In this document: positions 1 through 5,954 of the stretch, piece after piece
Numbering within the stretch: the stretch's first letter is position 1
How the letters are laid out: the number at the start of each line of letters is the position of its first letter
NCBI GenBank assembly: GCA_036652055.1
Contig: JAVVWP010000050.1
Span: 1-6,268, forward strand
Reading direction: 5' to 3'
DNA: 6,268 bases
Source of the DNA: Fimenecus sp036652055
Lineage (GTDB): Bacteria; Bacillota; Clostridia; Oscillospirales; Acutalibacteraceae
The notes under the pieces: generated by a model
What the model was told of the DNA's origin: nothing
Databases searched by the model: none
What the model saw: only the letters and a program-made list of their open reading frames with translations
Made by a program: the position numbers and the translations under genes

Positions 1-1
1 G

Positions 2-670
2 GAAAACGGGAACTTGCACATTCATCCTGCTATTATTATGACAGGTGGCGAGCAGCTGACCGATGATGTAAGAAAGCATCTTTCCGATGTGTTCGGCTGC
101 TATGTGCAGACAAACTATTCGTGTACAGAGGGCGGAACGATCGCCTGTGAGTGTGTTGAGAAGCATTTTCATATCAATGATGATTGGATTATCATTGAGG
201 CTGTGGATGAAAATAATCAGCCTGTACCTTTTGGCACACAATCGGCAAAGCTATTACTCACCAATCTTGCAAATCGCATTTGCCCAATCATCCGATTTGA
301 AATAACAGATAGAATCGTTTTGCATAGCGAGCCTTGTTCGTGCGGAAACACAAAACCGTGGCTCACCTTAGAGGGGCGAACAGATGATGTGCTAACCTTT
401 GACAATGGGGCTTGCGTTGCTCCTCTTTCACTTTATGCAATCATAAAAGAGGTGCGCGGTATACAGCGCTTTCAGCTTATTCAAACAGGCGAAAATCAGT
501 TGGAACTGCGGTTAATTGCAGAAGATAAAACCAAAGCATTTGCAGCTGCAAAGCAAGCAATAGAAAGCTATTTATTGCAAAATGGTGTAGTTGCTACCGT
601 GCATCTATCAAAAGAACTCCCAAAGGCTAATCCGATAAGCGGAAAATTTAAGCATATTGTTGCTTTGTGA
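2..670 (+). CDS. Phenylacetate-CoA ligase (PaaK)-like adenylate-forming enzyme, C-terminal part (5' truncated)
   Basis: The reading frame is open to the window edge (codons from base 2 read E-N-G-N-L-H-I-H-P), so the true start lies upstream; the TTG at 14 is not a credible start. About 222 residues are visible, roughly half of a normal 400-450 residue enzyme. Family signatures in order: MTGGEQL, then YSCTEGG (the A5-type Y-x-x-TE motif that contacts AMP), VPFGTQSAKLLLTNL, IIRFEITDRI (the R-x-x-x-x-D region), a CSCG cysteine pair, EGRTDDVL (hinge), and near the end NPISGKFK, whose lysine fits the A10 catalytic lysine. Such enzymes activate a carboxylate as an acyl-adenylate and usually transfer it to CoA; the family also includes F390 synthetase-like and CapK-like proteins. 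The substrate cannot be told from this fragment. It ends with TGA at 668-670. It converges on the minus-strand operon, and no own terminator is seen before 1033. Confidence 0.85.
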   Translation, partial: ENGNLHIHPAIIMTGGEQLTDDVRKHLSDVFGCYVQTNYSCTEGGTIACECVEKHFHINDDWIIIEAVDENNQPVPFGTQSAKLLLTNLANRICPIIRFEITDRIVLHSEPCSCGNTKPWLTLEGRTDDVLTFDNGACVAPLSLYAIIKEVRGIQRFQLIQTGENQLELRLIAEDKTKAFAAAKQAIESYLLQNGVVATVHLSKELPKANPISGKFKHIVAL

Positions 671-780
671 AAAGCGTTTAATATATTATACAAAAAACTG
701 GTGAAAAAAGTAAAAATGATATACAATTAATTGATTGATAGGAAGTGCAAAGACTCTCTCCGCTTCCTCTGTGCAACTCC

Positions 781-831
781 ACGCTTCCTCAAAAGGCAAG
801 CTGTCGACCGCAGTCGACTGAAGGAGGGAGC
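781..831. repeat. Dispersed repeat module 1, copy A
   Basis: The first 34 bases (781-814) are identical to 6046-6079 near the other end of the window, and similarity continues to about 831 with a few substitutions and one single-base gap. It holds a hairpin made of two GTCGAC hexamers (803-808 and 813-818) around a CGCA loop, and ends in GGAGGGAGC. Its first nine bases after the initial A (CGCTTCCTC, 782-790) also occur at 761-769. There is no coding potential, and it looks like one end of a small non-autonomous element. Confidence 0.75.
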
Positions 832-887
832 AACTAAGGAATAAGCAAAAAAAAGCAACTAAGAAACAAGCAAAAGCACTATAAATA

Positions 888-933
888 CCCCTCCCTCAGG
901 CATTTGCGAATGCCAGCTCCCTCCAGAGGGAGC
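888..933. repeat. Dispersed repeat module 2, copy A, with two hairpins
   Basis: Bases 888-913 match 6203-6228 exactly (26 bases). The module has two back-to-back stem-loops: GGCATT-TGCG-AATGCC (899-914) and GCTCCCTC-CA-GAGGGAGC (916-933). No T-run follows, so it is not a standard terminator. The CTCCCTC/GAGGGAG ends recur as inverted repeats in both copies, as expected of a MITE-like dispersed element. Confidence 0.7.
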
Positions 934-980
934 GGAAAGAACGCCCAGAGGGAGCGGAAAGAACGCCAAGAGGGAGCAAG
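924..980. repeat. 22-bp tandem repeat, about 2.5 units
   Basis: The unit starts CAGAGGGAGCGG and is perfectly duplicated (924-945 and 946-967), followed by a partial third unit (968-980) differing at its second and third parts. The first unit overlaps the right arm of the preceding hairpin, so the array looks like local expansion of the repeat's GAGGGAGC end. No function is evident. Confidence 0.8.
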
Positions 981-1032
981 ATAGATACAAGAAAATAACC
1001 CATTCGTTTCGCAAAAGTCCAAATAATTTAAC

Positions 1033-1072
1033 AAAAATCAACCTTGCCGACTGAATGGCAAGGTTGATTTTT
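1033..1072. terminator. Two-way intrinsic terminator
   Basis: A perfect 16-bp stem (1033-1048 with 1057-1072) encloses an 8-base loop. The GC-rich part is ACCTTGCC paired with GGCAAGGT. The plus strand reads into six T (1068-1073) and the minus strand into five T (complement of 1033-1037), so it can stop transcription both ways. It sits 55 bases after the stop codon of the minus-strand operon and is the first strong terminator after the plus-strand ligase gene, which fits a convergent arrangement. Confidence 0.88.
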
Positions 1073-1127
1073 TAGTTTTAAAATATATGAAGCCATACGC
1101 AATTTCATAAAGCAATAAATTTTGCCA

Positions 1128-1298
1128 TTAACATTTTTTGCATTTGATGCGATAACCTAAATATGCAGATAAAGACAAAACCATAGGGATAACGGCATAG
1201 CCAGCGTTAACCTCACCGTTATTTGAGATGACATAAAAAACTCCTACAAGAGCCAAGATATTAAATATGATAGATATAACCAAAAGGGCAGTTTTCAT
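1128..1298 (-). CDS. Small two-helix membrane protein, 56 residues, function unknown
   Basis: ATG at 1298-1296 is preceded by AGGAGAG (1316-1310) at 11-base spacing, and the frame ends in TAA at 1130-1128. The product has a hydrophobic segment at about residues 4-24 (ALLVISIIFNILALVGVFYV), a short polar turn SNNGEVN (25-31), a second hydrophobic segment at about 33-49, and a basic cysteine-bearing tail RIKCKKC. By the positive-inside rule both ends would face the cytoplasm. It starts 31 bases after the stop of the MgtC-family gene and is the last gene before the terminator, so it is probably co-transcribed. The good Shine-Dalgarno, codon-like composition and position between gene and terminator support a real gene. 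I recognise no family. It could assist the upstream membrane proteins (inference only). Confidence 0.72.
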   Translation of the reverse strand: MKTALLVISIIFNILALVGVFYVISNNGEVNAGYAVIPMVLSLSAYLGYRIKCKKC

Positions 1299-1329
1299 TG
1301 TGTTATTTTCTCTCCTAAAATAAATTTTT

Positions 1330-2052
1330 TTACACTACATAGACATCAACAATATTTTCAGTTGCACGAAGTTCTGAAACAATTAGGTTAAGAGCCTCCT
1401 CACTCCTTGGAAATATCAATGCTTTAATTGTTGAGGTTGCTTTTTTCTTTTTAAATTTAGAATCATTATCATAAAGGATTTCCATTGAATGAACCACTGT
1501 TCCCGTATCCTTAATAATCTTTGATATTTCGGGAACACCCATTTCAAGCTCGTTGACTTCGACATATACGACGCTACCAGCATGACCTCTAACGATAACC
1601 TTTTTAAGAGAATTTAGTGTAACATAAATAACGATAGTTGCAATAACTGCTCCACCGATAAATCCTGCACCAACCGCTATGCCGATACACGAAACCGCCC
1701 AAAGACTTGCAGCAGTAGTTAGCCCTTTAACGCTAAACCCCTCACGGAGAATTGTGCCAGCGCCTAAAAATCCAATTCCGCTTATAACTTGAGCGCTCAT
1801 TCGAGTAGGATCAATCGCCATTGTTCCAGAATATTTTTGAGTTATATAAACCGATGTAAGCATAACAAGTGCCGAGCCAACAGCGACTAAAATATGCGTT
1901 CTAAATCCTGCAGGGCGATGTGAATGTTCACGCTCATAGCCTATAAAGCCACTAAAAAGTGCCGCAAGAGATAATTTTAATATCGCATCTAAGCAAAATC
2001 TAACTTCGTCATTATTCCAAAGCCACGAAACAATATCCGAGAACCACTCCAT
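1330..2052 (-). CDS. MgtC/SapB-family membrane protein
   Basis: This 240-residue protein has the normal length for MgtC homologues with a C-terminal domain. The N-terminal half has about five membrane helices (roughly 22-42, 50-70, 86-104, 109-128, 130-148) and the family's conserved blocks: GYERE (38-42), PAGFRTHILVAVGSAL (47-62), DPTR (81-84), QVISGIGFLGAG (88-99) and GLTTAASLWAV (110-120). Residues about 158-240 form a soluble domain of the ACT-like kind found in MgtC. ATG at 2052 has AAAAGGAGA 8 bases upstream; the stop is TAA at 1332-1330. In Salmonella, MgtC is needed at low Mg2+ and in macrophages, limits the F1Fo ATP synthase, and is encoded with the P-type ATPase MgtB; most other homologues are uncharacterised, so Mg2+ or stress adaptation is only the family expectation. 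It lies 42 bases after the degenerate P-type ATPase gene, in the same operon. Confidence 0.92.
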   Translation of the reverse strand: MEWFSDIVSWLWNNDEVRFCLDAILKLSLAALFSGFIGYEREHSHRPAGFRTHILVAVGSALVMLTSVYITQKYSGTMAIDPTRMSAQVISGIGFLGAGTILREGFSVKGLTTAASLWAVSCIGIAVGAGFIGGAVIATIVIYVTLNSLKKVIVRGHAGSVVYVEVNELEMGVPEISKIIKDTGTVVHSMEILYDNDSKFKKKKATSTIKALIFPRSEEALNLIVSELRATENIVDVYVV

Positions 2053-2094
2053 ACAGAATATCTCCTTTTATCGAGCAGTGTTAAATTTGCTCGA

Positions 2095-4887
2095 TTATAT
2101 TTTTTTAAAGTTCGGAATTAATAGCACAAGTGGCGTCCAAATAAGTTGAAATAAAAACAGCTGAACGATACCTGCGCCCGAAATTCCCGAAAAAAGCGAT
2201 AATAACGCCATAACAATTAAAGAAATGCCAATGCCGACTGTTTGTAATATTTTTGAAAGCTTTAATCTTTCTTCAATAACAAAAACAGATGAAAATGCTT
2301 TGAAAAAAGAAACAATTCCGCCACTGTGAGCAATAAGGCAAGGTGATTTTGGAAGCTCTTTATTATATTTTTCTTTGAATATTTCACCAGCAACGGGGCT
2401 GATAATTTTTACAAAGCTTCGTGGCAAATCAAAATAATTTTCAATAAGTTCTTCGGTTATATTCGGATCAGAAGTTCTAACTAAAATGCTAATTCCGTGT
2501 TTTTCAAGCTTTTTCATATATTCTGCTGTATTAATATTAACATTATACCCAACAACAAACATTGCTGCAATTTTTCCCTCGACTGCTAAATAAATAAGTT
2601 GCCTGTCACCGACTTTGAATTTATTTTCTTCTTCAATAGGAGGCACTTCAACATTGTGTTTTGAAAGTAAATCACGACTTCCTACTAATACACGGTGATT
2701 AAAAATCCAACCAGAACAGCCAAGTTTTTCTTCATAAGCTAAAGATTCAACATTTGGAAGAAGGTCACGCCTTGAAAGAATAACACCGTCAAACACATCA
2801 GACAATGCCCCTTTAGACTCAATGATAACTGCTGCGGTATATAAGATTGCATCATCAATTTTCATTGAATGGAAAGTTTTAATTCCATATATATTAGAGC
2901 CACCAAAATGGAAAATATCTGAAGCATCTACACAAACTGCGTTTGAGGCTACAACATCTTCAACTGCGGCATACCCCGAAACAAAAGCACCGTCGGAAGA
3001 AAGCGATTTGTTTGCGTTTTTTAAAATGCTTGCCGTAGACAAAATACATAATGATGGAATACCGAGTAATATTGCGCCTGTTGCCGCTGTAACTGCGACA
3101 AAAACATCTTTTGTAACAATGGCGGTTGCAGCGCCCAAAACAGCACCTGCGCCCACAGCAACCATAAGCATAATCTTAGAAAATTTGTCTGCTGGCTCAG
3201 AAAGCTTTGTCATCTCAACAAATTTTGAAAGAAATCCAACTTTCGTTCCATATCTTATGTCAGGATCAGAAAGCAAAAGCCCTCTGCCAATTTCAAACGC
3301 ATCATTTTCATCATCAATTGATGCGACTGTATGAAGCGTATTGCTTTTTTTAAATAAAAGTTCAAATGAAGAAATATCGTTTTTCGTTTTTATATATTCA
3401 CCAATGTTTAGCAAAAGCATAGGAAGCATTGCAACGCTTGCATATAGGTGACATTTGATTTCAACTAATTGCGGATTAAAAAATGCAACGATACATTGAA
3501 TGGAGGCTGCAAAAATAGCAACATCTGCCGCTGATTTAACACCACATTCACCCTTAAATAAAGCAATCATACCTTCTTTAAAGTTAGACATATTCACAAG
3601 AACAGTTGCTAAAAGCAAAACTAAACTACATCCGATATAGAAAAATTCGCTATCGCCAAAGAGCAAAAAATTTCCAGTAAGAGAAACAAAGCTTGCACAA
3701 ACTGCCAAAACAATCATATAGCCAGCGGTTACAATAACCTTAGCAAGCGATTTTTTCCTGTCGCTTTCTAATATATCATAAACTGCCTGTGCATCACGAG
3801 GGCCAAAATATTCTCTATCTATTCTAATTGGAGCTTTTGTTGCTGCTTTTTCTCTGCGATTTTTTTCCTTTTTTGGCTTTTCATCATCAGAAATTTCTGA
3901 AAGGTCTATATCAGTAAGCGTCTTGTCGTCAGCGAGGTTTTGGCTTTTCTCGTAGCTGTCATCTTCGTATTCATCATCTTCATCTTGATCTGCAGGAAGA
4001 TTTGGGAAAAGCTTAAATCCTTTAGCCTTTTCTCGCCTTTTTTTGATTAAATCCATTTCTGTTTCATATTCATCAACTTTATGCGGACTTTCTTCTTTTT
4101 CAAAGCCATCAAGCATAATTTGGTCTTTAATTTGCGTATCATCTATTTTTTGCGGGGCATTGAGAGAATTCTCCGCCTCATTTTGATTAATTGAATTAAG
4201 CTCATCATCAACCGCAACGATAATAGGAACAGGCGAAAGACCATCATCGCCCATCTTTTCATTTGAAATATTTTTTACAATTATTCCAGGACGCTCAATG
4301 GTTTTAGGCGGTAATTTATTTAAAATCTCTTTGTGTTCCATCGTTTTTTCGAGATTTAACTTTGGCTTGTTTAAAAATCGCTCTCTATATTTATCCGTTT
4401 CCATAACAGGCTTTTTAGCAGGTTCTTCATTAGTATTGATAACCTTATTTGCACTTATATTGTGTTTTATTTTATCGCTATGTACAGCTCGAGCTTCAAC
4501 CTCATTGAATATTCTTGTTTTTTCGATTGTGATTTGCCCTGGAATTTCCACTTGAGGTTCATCTTTAGCATCATCTGAAATTTCATCTTCATTATCGTCG
4601 CTTAATTCAAAAGGAGTGTCGGCAACAGAATTATTCATAATAATTTCTTTTAAGCTAAGTACAGAATTTTTTTCTTTATTAGCATCATCTTTTTTTACGG
4701 GCGTAGCAGGGGGCTTTACTTTTGGCAAAACTTCATCAACACCCATAGCTTTTTCATCATCAGCTATAAGCTTATCAATTTCGCCCAGACTCCATTTTTT
4801 TGTTTCTGTATCTTCTCCTGAATATCTTTTGGCATCGTTTAATATTTCATCAATCAAAAATTCGGAGAATACATCTTTATCAGCCAT
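2095..4887 (-). CDS. Degenerate (pseudoenzyme) P-type ATPase-like membrane protein with long acidic N-terminal tail
   Basis: This is a 930-residue product, numbered from ATG 4887. Residues 1 to about 350 are hydrophilic, acid-rich and probably disordered, with short hydrophobic motifs such as WSLGEIDKLI (32-41). Eight membrane segments follow (about 382-402, 415-432, 453-470, 481-496, 570-592, 595-620, 879-899, 903-924), the 4+2+2 layout of P1B (heavy-metal) ATPases. The cytoplasmic domain between helices 6 and 8 still resembles P and N domains (GCSGW 723-727, VGSRDLL 735-741). Catalytic motifs are lost: DKTGTLT reads DASDIFH (Asp 654 kept), TGD reads TSD (805-807), GDGxND is replaced around HSGG (854-857), the N-domain HP is absent, and the actuator region is cut to about 75 residues without TGE. 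The CPC of helix 6 reads PSLC. It therefore probably neither hydrolyses ATP nor pumps ions; a sensory, scaffold or regulatory role is inference. The frame is intact, so it is not a decaying pseudogene. A GTG at 4893 is a less likely start. Confidence 0.85.
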   Translation of the reverse strand: MADKDVFSEFLIDEILNDAKRYSGEDTETKKWSLGEIDKLIADDEKAMGVDEVLPKVKPPATPVKKDDANKEKNSVLSLKEIIMNNSVADTPFELSDDNEDEISDDAKDEPQVEIPGQITIEKTRIFNEVEARAVHSDKIKHNISANKVINTNEEPAKKPVMETDKYRERFLNKPKLNLEKTMEHKEILNKLPPKTIERPGIIVKNISNEKMGDDGLSPVPIIVAVDDELNSINQNEAENSLNAPQKIDDTQIKDQIMLDGFEKEESPHKVDEYETEMDLIKKRREKAKGFKLFPNLPADQDEDDEYEDDSYEKSQNLADDKTLTDIDLSEISDDEKPKKEKNRREKAATKAPIRIDREYFGPRDAQAVYDILESDRKKSLAKVIVTAGYMIVLAVCASFVSLTGNFLLFGDSEFFYIGCSLVLLLATVLVNMSNFKEGMIALFKGECGVKSAADVAIFAASIQCIVAFFNPQLVEIKCHLYASVAMLPMLLLNIGEYIKTKNDISSFELLFKKSNTLHTVASIDDENDAFEIGRGLLLSDPDIRYGTKVGFLSKFVEMTKLSEPADKFSKIMLMVAVGAGAVLGAATAIVTKDVFVAVTAATGAILLGIPSLCILSTASILKNANKSLSSDGAFVSGYAAVEDVVASNAVCVDASDIFHFGGSNIYGIKTFHSMKIDDAILYTAAVIIESKGALSDVFDGVILSRRDLLPNVESLAYEEKLGCSGWIFNHRVLVGSRDLLSKHNVEVPPIEEENKFKVGDRQLIYLAVEGKIAAMFVVGYNVNINTAEYMKKLEKHGISILVRTSDPNITEELIENYFDLPRSFVKIISPVAGEIFKEKYNKELPKSPCLIAHSGGIVSFFKAFSSVFVIEERLKLSKILQTVGIGISLIVMALLSLFSGISGAGIVQLFLFQLIWTPLVLLIPNFKKI

Positions 4888-4892
4888 TTTCA

Positions 4893-4898
4893 CACCCC
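4893..4898 (-). promoter_or_regulatory. Ribosome binding site deciding the start of the P-type ATPase-like gene
   Basis: GGGGTG lies 5 bases before ATG 4887. The alternative start GTG 4893 would overlap this site, and its only other Shine-Dalgarno candidate, AGAGGA inside the end of rlmB, would be about 16 bases away. The ATG is therefore preferred, shortening the protein by two residues. The close coupling to the rlmB stop (17-base gap) fits translation within one operon. Confidence 0.55.
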
Positions 4899-4904
4899 GA
4901 TTTA

Positions 4905-5654
4905 TTAATTCCTCTTTGAGGATATTTCATACATCAAAATTCCTGCTGCAACAGAAGCATTAAGTGAATTAATCTGCCCTTTCATAGGAAGTGACAAAAC
5001 AAAATCGCATTTTTCTTTAATAAGTCTGCCAAGACCGTTGCCCTCGCCACCTACAACAAGAACAACCGAGCCTGAAACATCAGTTTTTTTGTAATCAGTG
5101 CCGTCCATATCCGCCCCATAAACCCAACAGCCCTTTTCTTTAAGCTCATCAAGCGTTTGTGCAAGATTTGAAACTCTTGCAACTCGCATATATTCGAGCG
5201 CACCTGCCGAAGTTTTTCCAACAGTAAAATTAAGCGAAGCACTTCTTCTTTTTGGAATAATAATTCCGTGAGCGCCTGCAGCCTCAGCGGTTCTTATTAT
5301 CGCACCTAAATTATGAGGATCTTCTACCTCATCACAAACAATAATGAAAGGCTTTTCGCCCTTTTCTTCAGCGTATTCTAAAATATCTGAAACGCTTGAA
5401 TATTCGTGTGATGCAACATATGCGGCAATCCCTTGATGGGTAGCTCCTCCACACATATAGTCAAGTTTTTTTGAGTCAACTTCTTTAACAACTCCGCCAC
5501 TTTCACGGCACATTGCCGCAAGCCGACTGATTGCAGGGTTTCTCTCACCCTTTGCTATAAACATTGTGTCGATTTCACGCTCTGATTTTATAACTTCTGA
5601 AACAGCATTTCGACCAATTACCAAGTCTTGCTTCATTATTTCTTCTTTGTCCAT
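4905..5654 (-). CDS. rlmB: 23S rRNA (guanosine-2'-O-)-methyltransferase RlmB, TrmH/SpoU family
   Basis: This 249-residue SPOUT-class enzyme transfers a methyl group from S-adenosylmethionine to a ribose 2'-OH in 23S rRNA (G2251 in E. coli). The N-terminal substrate-binding domain starts IGRNAVSEVI (13-22) and ends with THQGIAA (72-78). The catalytic knotted domain carries motif 1 (DEVEDPHNLGAIIRTAEAAG, 108-127, with Asn115 and Arg121), motif 2 (VLVVGGEGNGL, 198-208) and motif 3 (LPMKGQINSLNASVAAGIL, 222-240). All key residues are present and the length is normal. ATG 5654 has GGAG (5664-5661) 6 bases upstream; a second in-frame ATG at 5636 has a poorer site. It is the first gene of the operon, so the upstream promoters and hairpin region form its leader. 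The close relative TrmH (tRNA Gm18) is less likely, given the N-terminal domain and motif pattern. The name is by family resemblance, since substrate specificity in this subfamily cannot be proved from sequence. Confidence 0.9.
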   Translation of the reverse strand: MDKEEIMKQDLVIGRNAVSEVIKSEREIDTMFIAKGERNPAISRLAAMCRESGGVVKEVDSKKLDYMCGGATHQGIAAYVASHEYSSVSDILEYAEEKGEKPFIIVCDEVEDPHNLGAIIRTAEAAGAHGIIIPKRRSASLNFTVGKTSAGALEYMRVARVSNLAQTLDELKEKGCWVYGADMDGTDYKKTDVSGSVVLVVGGEGNGLGRLIKEKCDFVLSLPMKGQINSLNASVAAGILMYEISSKRN

Positions 5655-5666
5655 TTACTTCTCCAT

Positions 5667-5693
5667 CTATAAAATATATTATGTATTTTATGG
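5667..5693 (-). other. AT-rich stem-loop just upstream of the rlmB ribosome binding site
   Basis: ATAAAATA (5669-5676) pairs with TATTTTAT (5684-5691) around a 7-base loop, and one G-U and one C-G pair can extend it to 10 bp. It ends 2 bases before the GGAG of rlmB. The stem is weak because it is nearly all A-T, so any effect on translation would be modest. It may simply reflect base composition. Confidence 0.3.
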
Positions 5694-5734
5694 GTTTAAT
5701 TTTATTAAATTAACTATTCGAGTATGATTTTGAA

Positions 5735-5751
5735 AATGCACTTTGTGCATT
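5735..5751 (-). other. Perfect short-loop hairpin in the rlmB leader
   Basis: AATGCAC (5735-5741) and GTGCATT (5745-5751) pair perfectly around a 3-base loop. On the transcribed (minus) strand the stem runs into four T, then C, so it could act as a weak attenuator, but the T-run is short. Its 7-bp stem with 3-base loop matches the style of the hairpins in the cassette at 5812-5954, suggesting a common origin. Confidence 0.45.
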
Positions 5752-5767
5752 CAAAGCGTTTCACCGA

Positions 5768-5799
5768 TTTGCTTTAGGTTTATTTTGCTTTAGGGTTAT
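5768..5799. repeat. 16-bp tandem repeat in the operon leader
   Basis: Two adjacent 16-bp units (5768-5783 and 5784-5799) each begin TTTGCTTTAGG and differ at a single base (5779 versus 5795). The second unit runs into the proximal -10 element, so the array lies at and just downstream of the transcription start expected from that promoter. This position would suit a regulator site, but no known operator is recognised. Confidence 0.6.
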
Positions 5800-5806
5800 T
5801 ATACCA
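5794..5806. repeat. 13-bp direct repeat, proximal copy (flanks hairpin cassette)
   Basis: GGTTATTATACCA here is identical to 5954-5966, and similarity extends a few bases further (C/T then AA). The two copies are 160 bases apart and bracket the hairpin cassette exactly, like a target-site duplication. Each copy contains a minus-strand TGGTATAAT. Confidence 0.85.
5798..5806 (-). promoter_or_regulatory. Possible proximal promoter: extended -10 only
   Basis: The minus strand reads TGGTATAAT (5806-5798), a consensus extended -10 (TG-N-TATAAT). No convincing -35 lies 16-18 bases upstream, where the sequence is part of a hairpin. Extended -10 promoters can work without a good -35, so weak activity is possible. 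Expected start is near 5791, about 137 bases before rlmB. Confidence 0.4.
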
Positions 5807-5811
5807 CAAAT

Positions 5812-5954
5812 TATCTGTGCAAAGCACAGATAGTGGCAGAGCCACGCCACACCGCAGTGGGGCAATTTGATGGTCAAATGTTCTCACGGGAAAAAGTGTC
5901 AACTTTTTAAGTGCTATGAAATAGCACCGATGGCTACCACGCCATCGCCGTGAG
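5812..5954. other. Hairpin-array cassette (eight stems, almost fully paired)
   Basis: Consecutive perfect stems are seen: TATCTGTGC/GCACAGATA (5812-5832, loop AAA), GTGGC/GCCAC (5833-5845, loop AGA), CCAC/GTGG (5847-5860), ATTTGA/TCAAAT (5865-5879, loop TGG), then an outer stem CTCACGG/CCGTGAG (5883-5889 with 5948-5954). The outer stem encloses three more: AAAAAGT/ACTTTTT (5891-5908), GTGCTAT/ATAGCAC (5911-5927, loop GAA) and CGATGGC/GCCATCG (5928-5947). The last four form a four-way junction with almost no unpaired bases. There is no coding potential and no T-run typical of terminators. It lies between two 13-bp direct repeats and in the leader of the rlmB operon, so it may be an inserted palindromic element or a structured leader RNA. 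I recognise no known riboswitch or T-box signature. Confidence 0.75.

Larger units (their letters stand above)
671..1127. other. Gene-free intergenic stretch with repeat mosaic
   Basis: No credible gene is seen on either strand. Bases 671-740 are plain AT-rich sequence with no stable hairpin. Bases 741-980 are a GC-richer mosaic of dispersed-repeat modules (listed separately), clearly different in composition from the AT-rich flanks. Bases 981-1032 are a short tail, 1033-1072 a terminator hairpin, and 1073-1127 AT-rich 3' untranslated sequence of the minus-strand operon. A 60-codon minus-strand frame across 859-1041 is built from repeat sequence and is not called. Confidence 0.7.

Noticed and set aside
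87..405. Short frames on both strands inside the ligase gene
   Set aside because: They overlap the frame that carries the adenylate-forming motifs and have no independent support.
741..980. Possible CRISPR array
   Set aside because: The units are directly contiguous 22-mers without unique spacers, and no cas gene is present.
859..1041. 60-codon minus-strand reading frame
   Set aside because: It is composed of the tandem repeat, the dispersed-repeat hairpins and terminator-proximal sequence, with no plausible ribosome binding site. Repeats of this type commonly give such spurious frames.
2822..3334. 170-codon plus-strand reading frame inside the P-type ATPase-like gene
   Set aside because: It is antisense to a much longer frame with clear domain content; its serine- and alanine-rich low-complexity product is typical of a shadow.
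4298..4963. Two plus-strand frames (85 and 115 codons) opposite the acidic tail
   Set aside because: These are antisense shadows of the Asp/Glu/Lys-rich coding sequence, producing Ser/Phe/Leu-rich translations with no motifs.
5051..5242. 63-codon minus-strand frame inside rlmB
   Set aside because: It is an alternative frame of rlmB on the same strand, and the rlmB frame holds all SPOUT motifs.
5812..5954. Possible tRNA, T-box or known riboswitch
   Set aside because: There is no T-box AGGGTGGTACCGCG-like sequence, no TpsiC arm consensus, and no conserved riboswitch core that I can recognise; the stems are simple short-loop hairpins.
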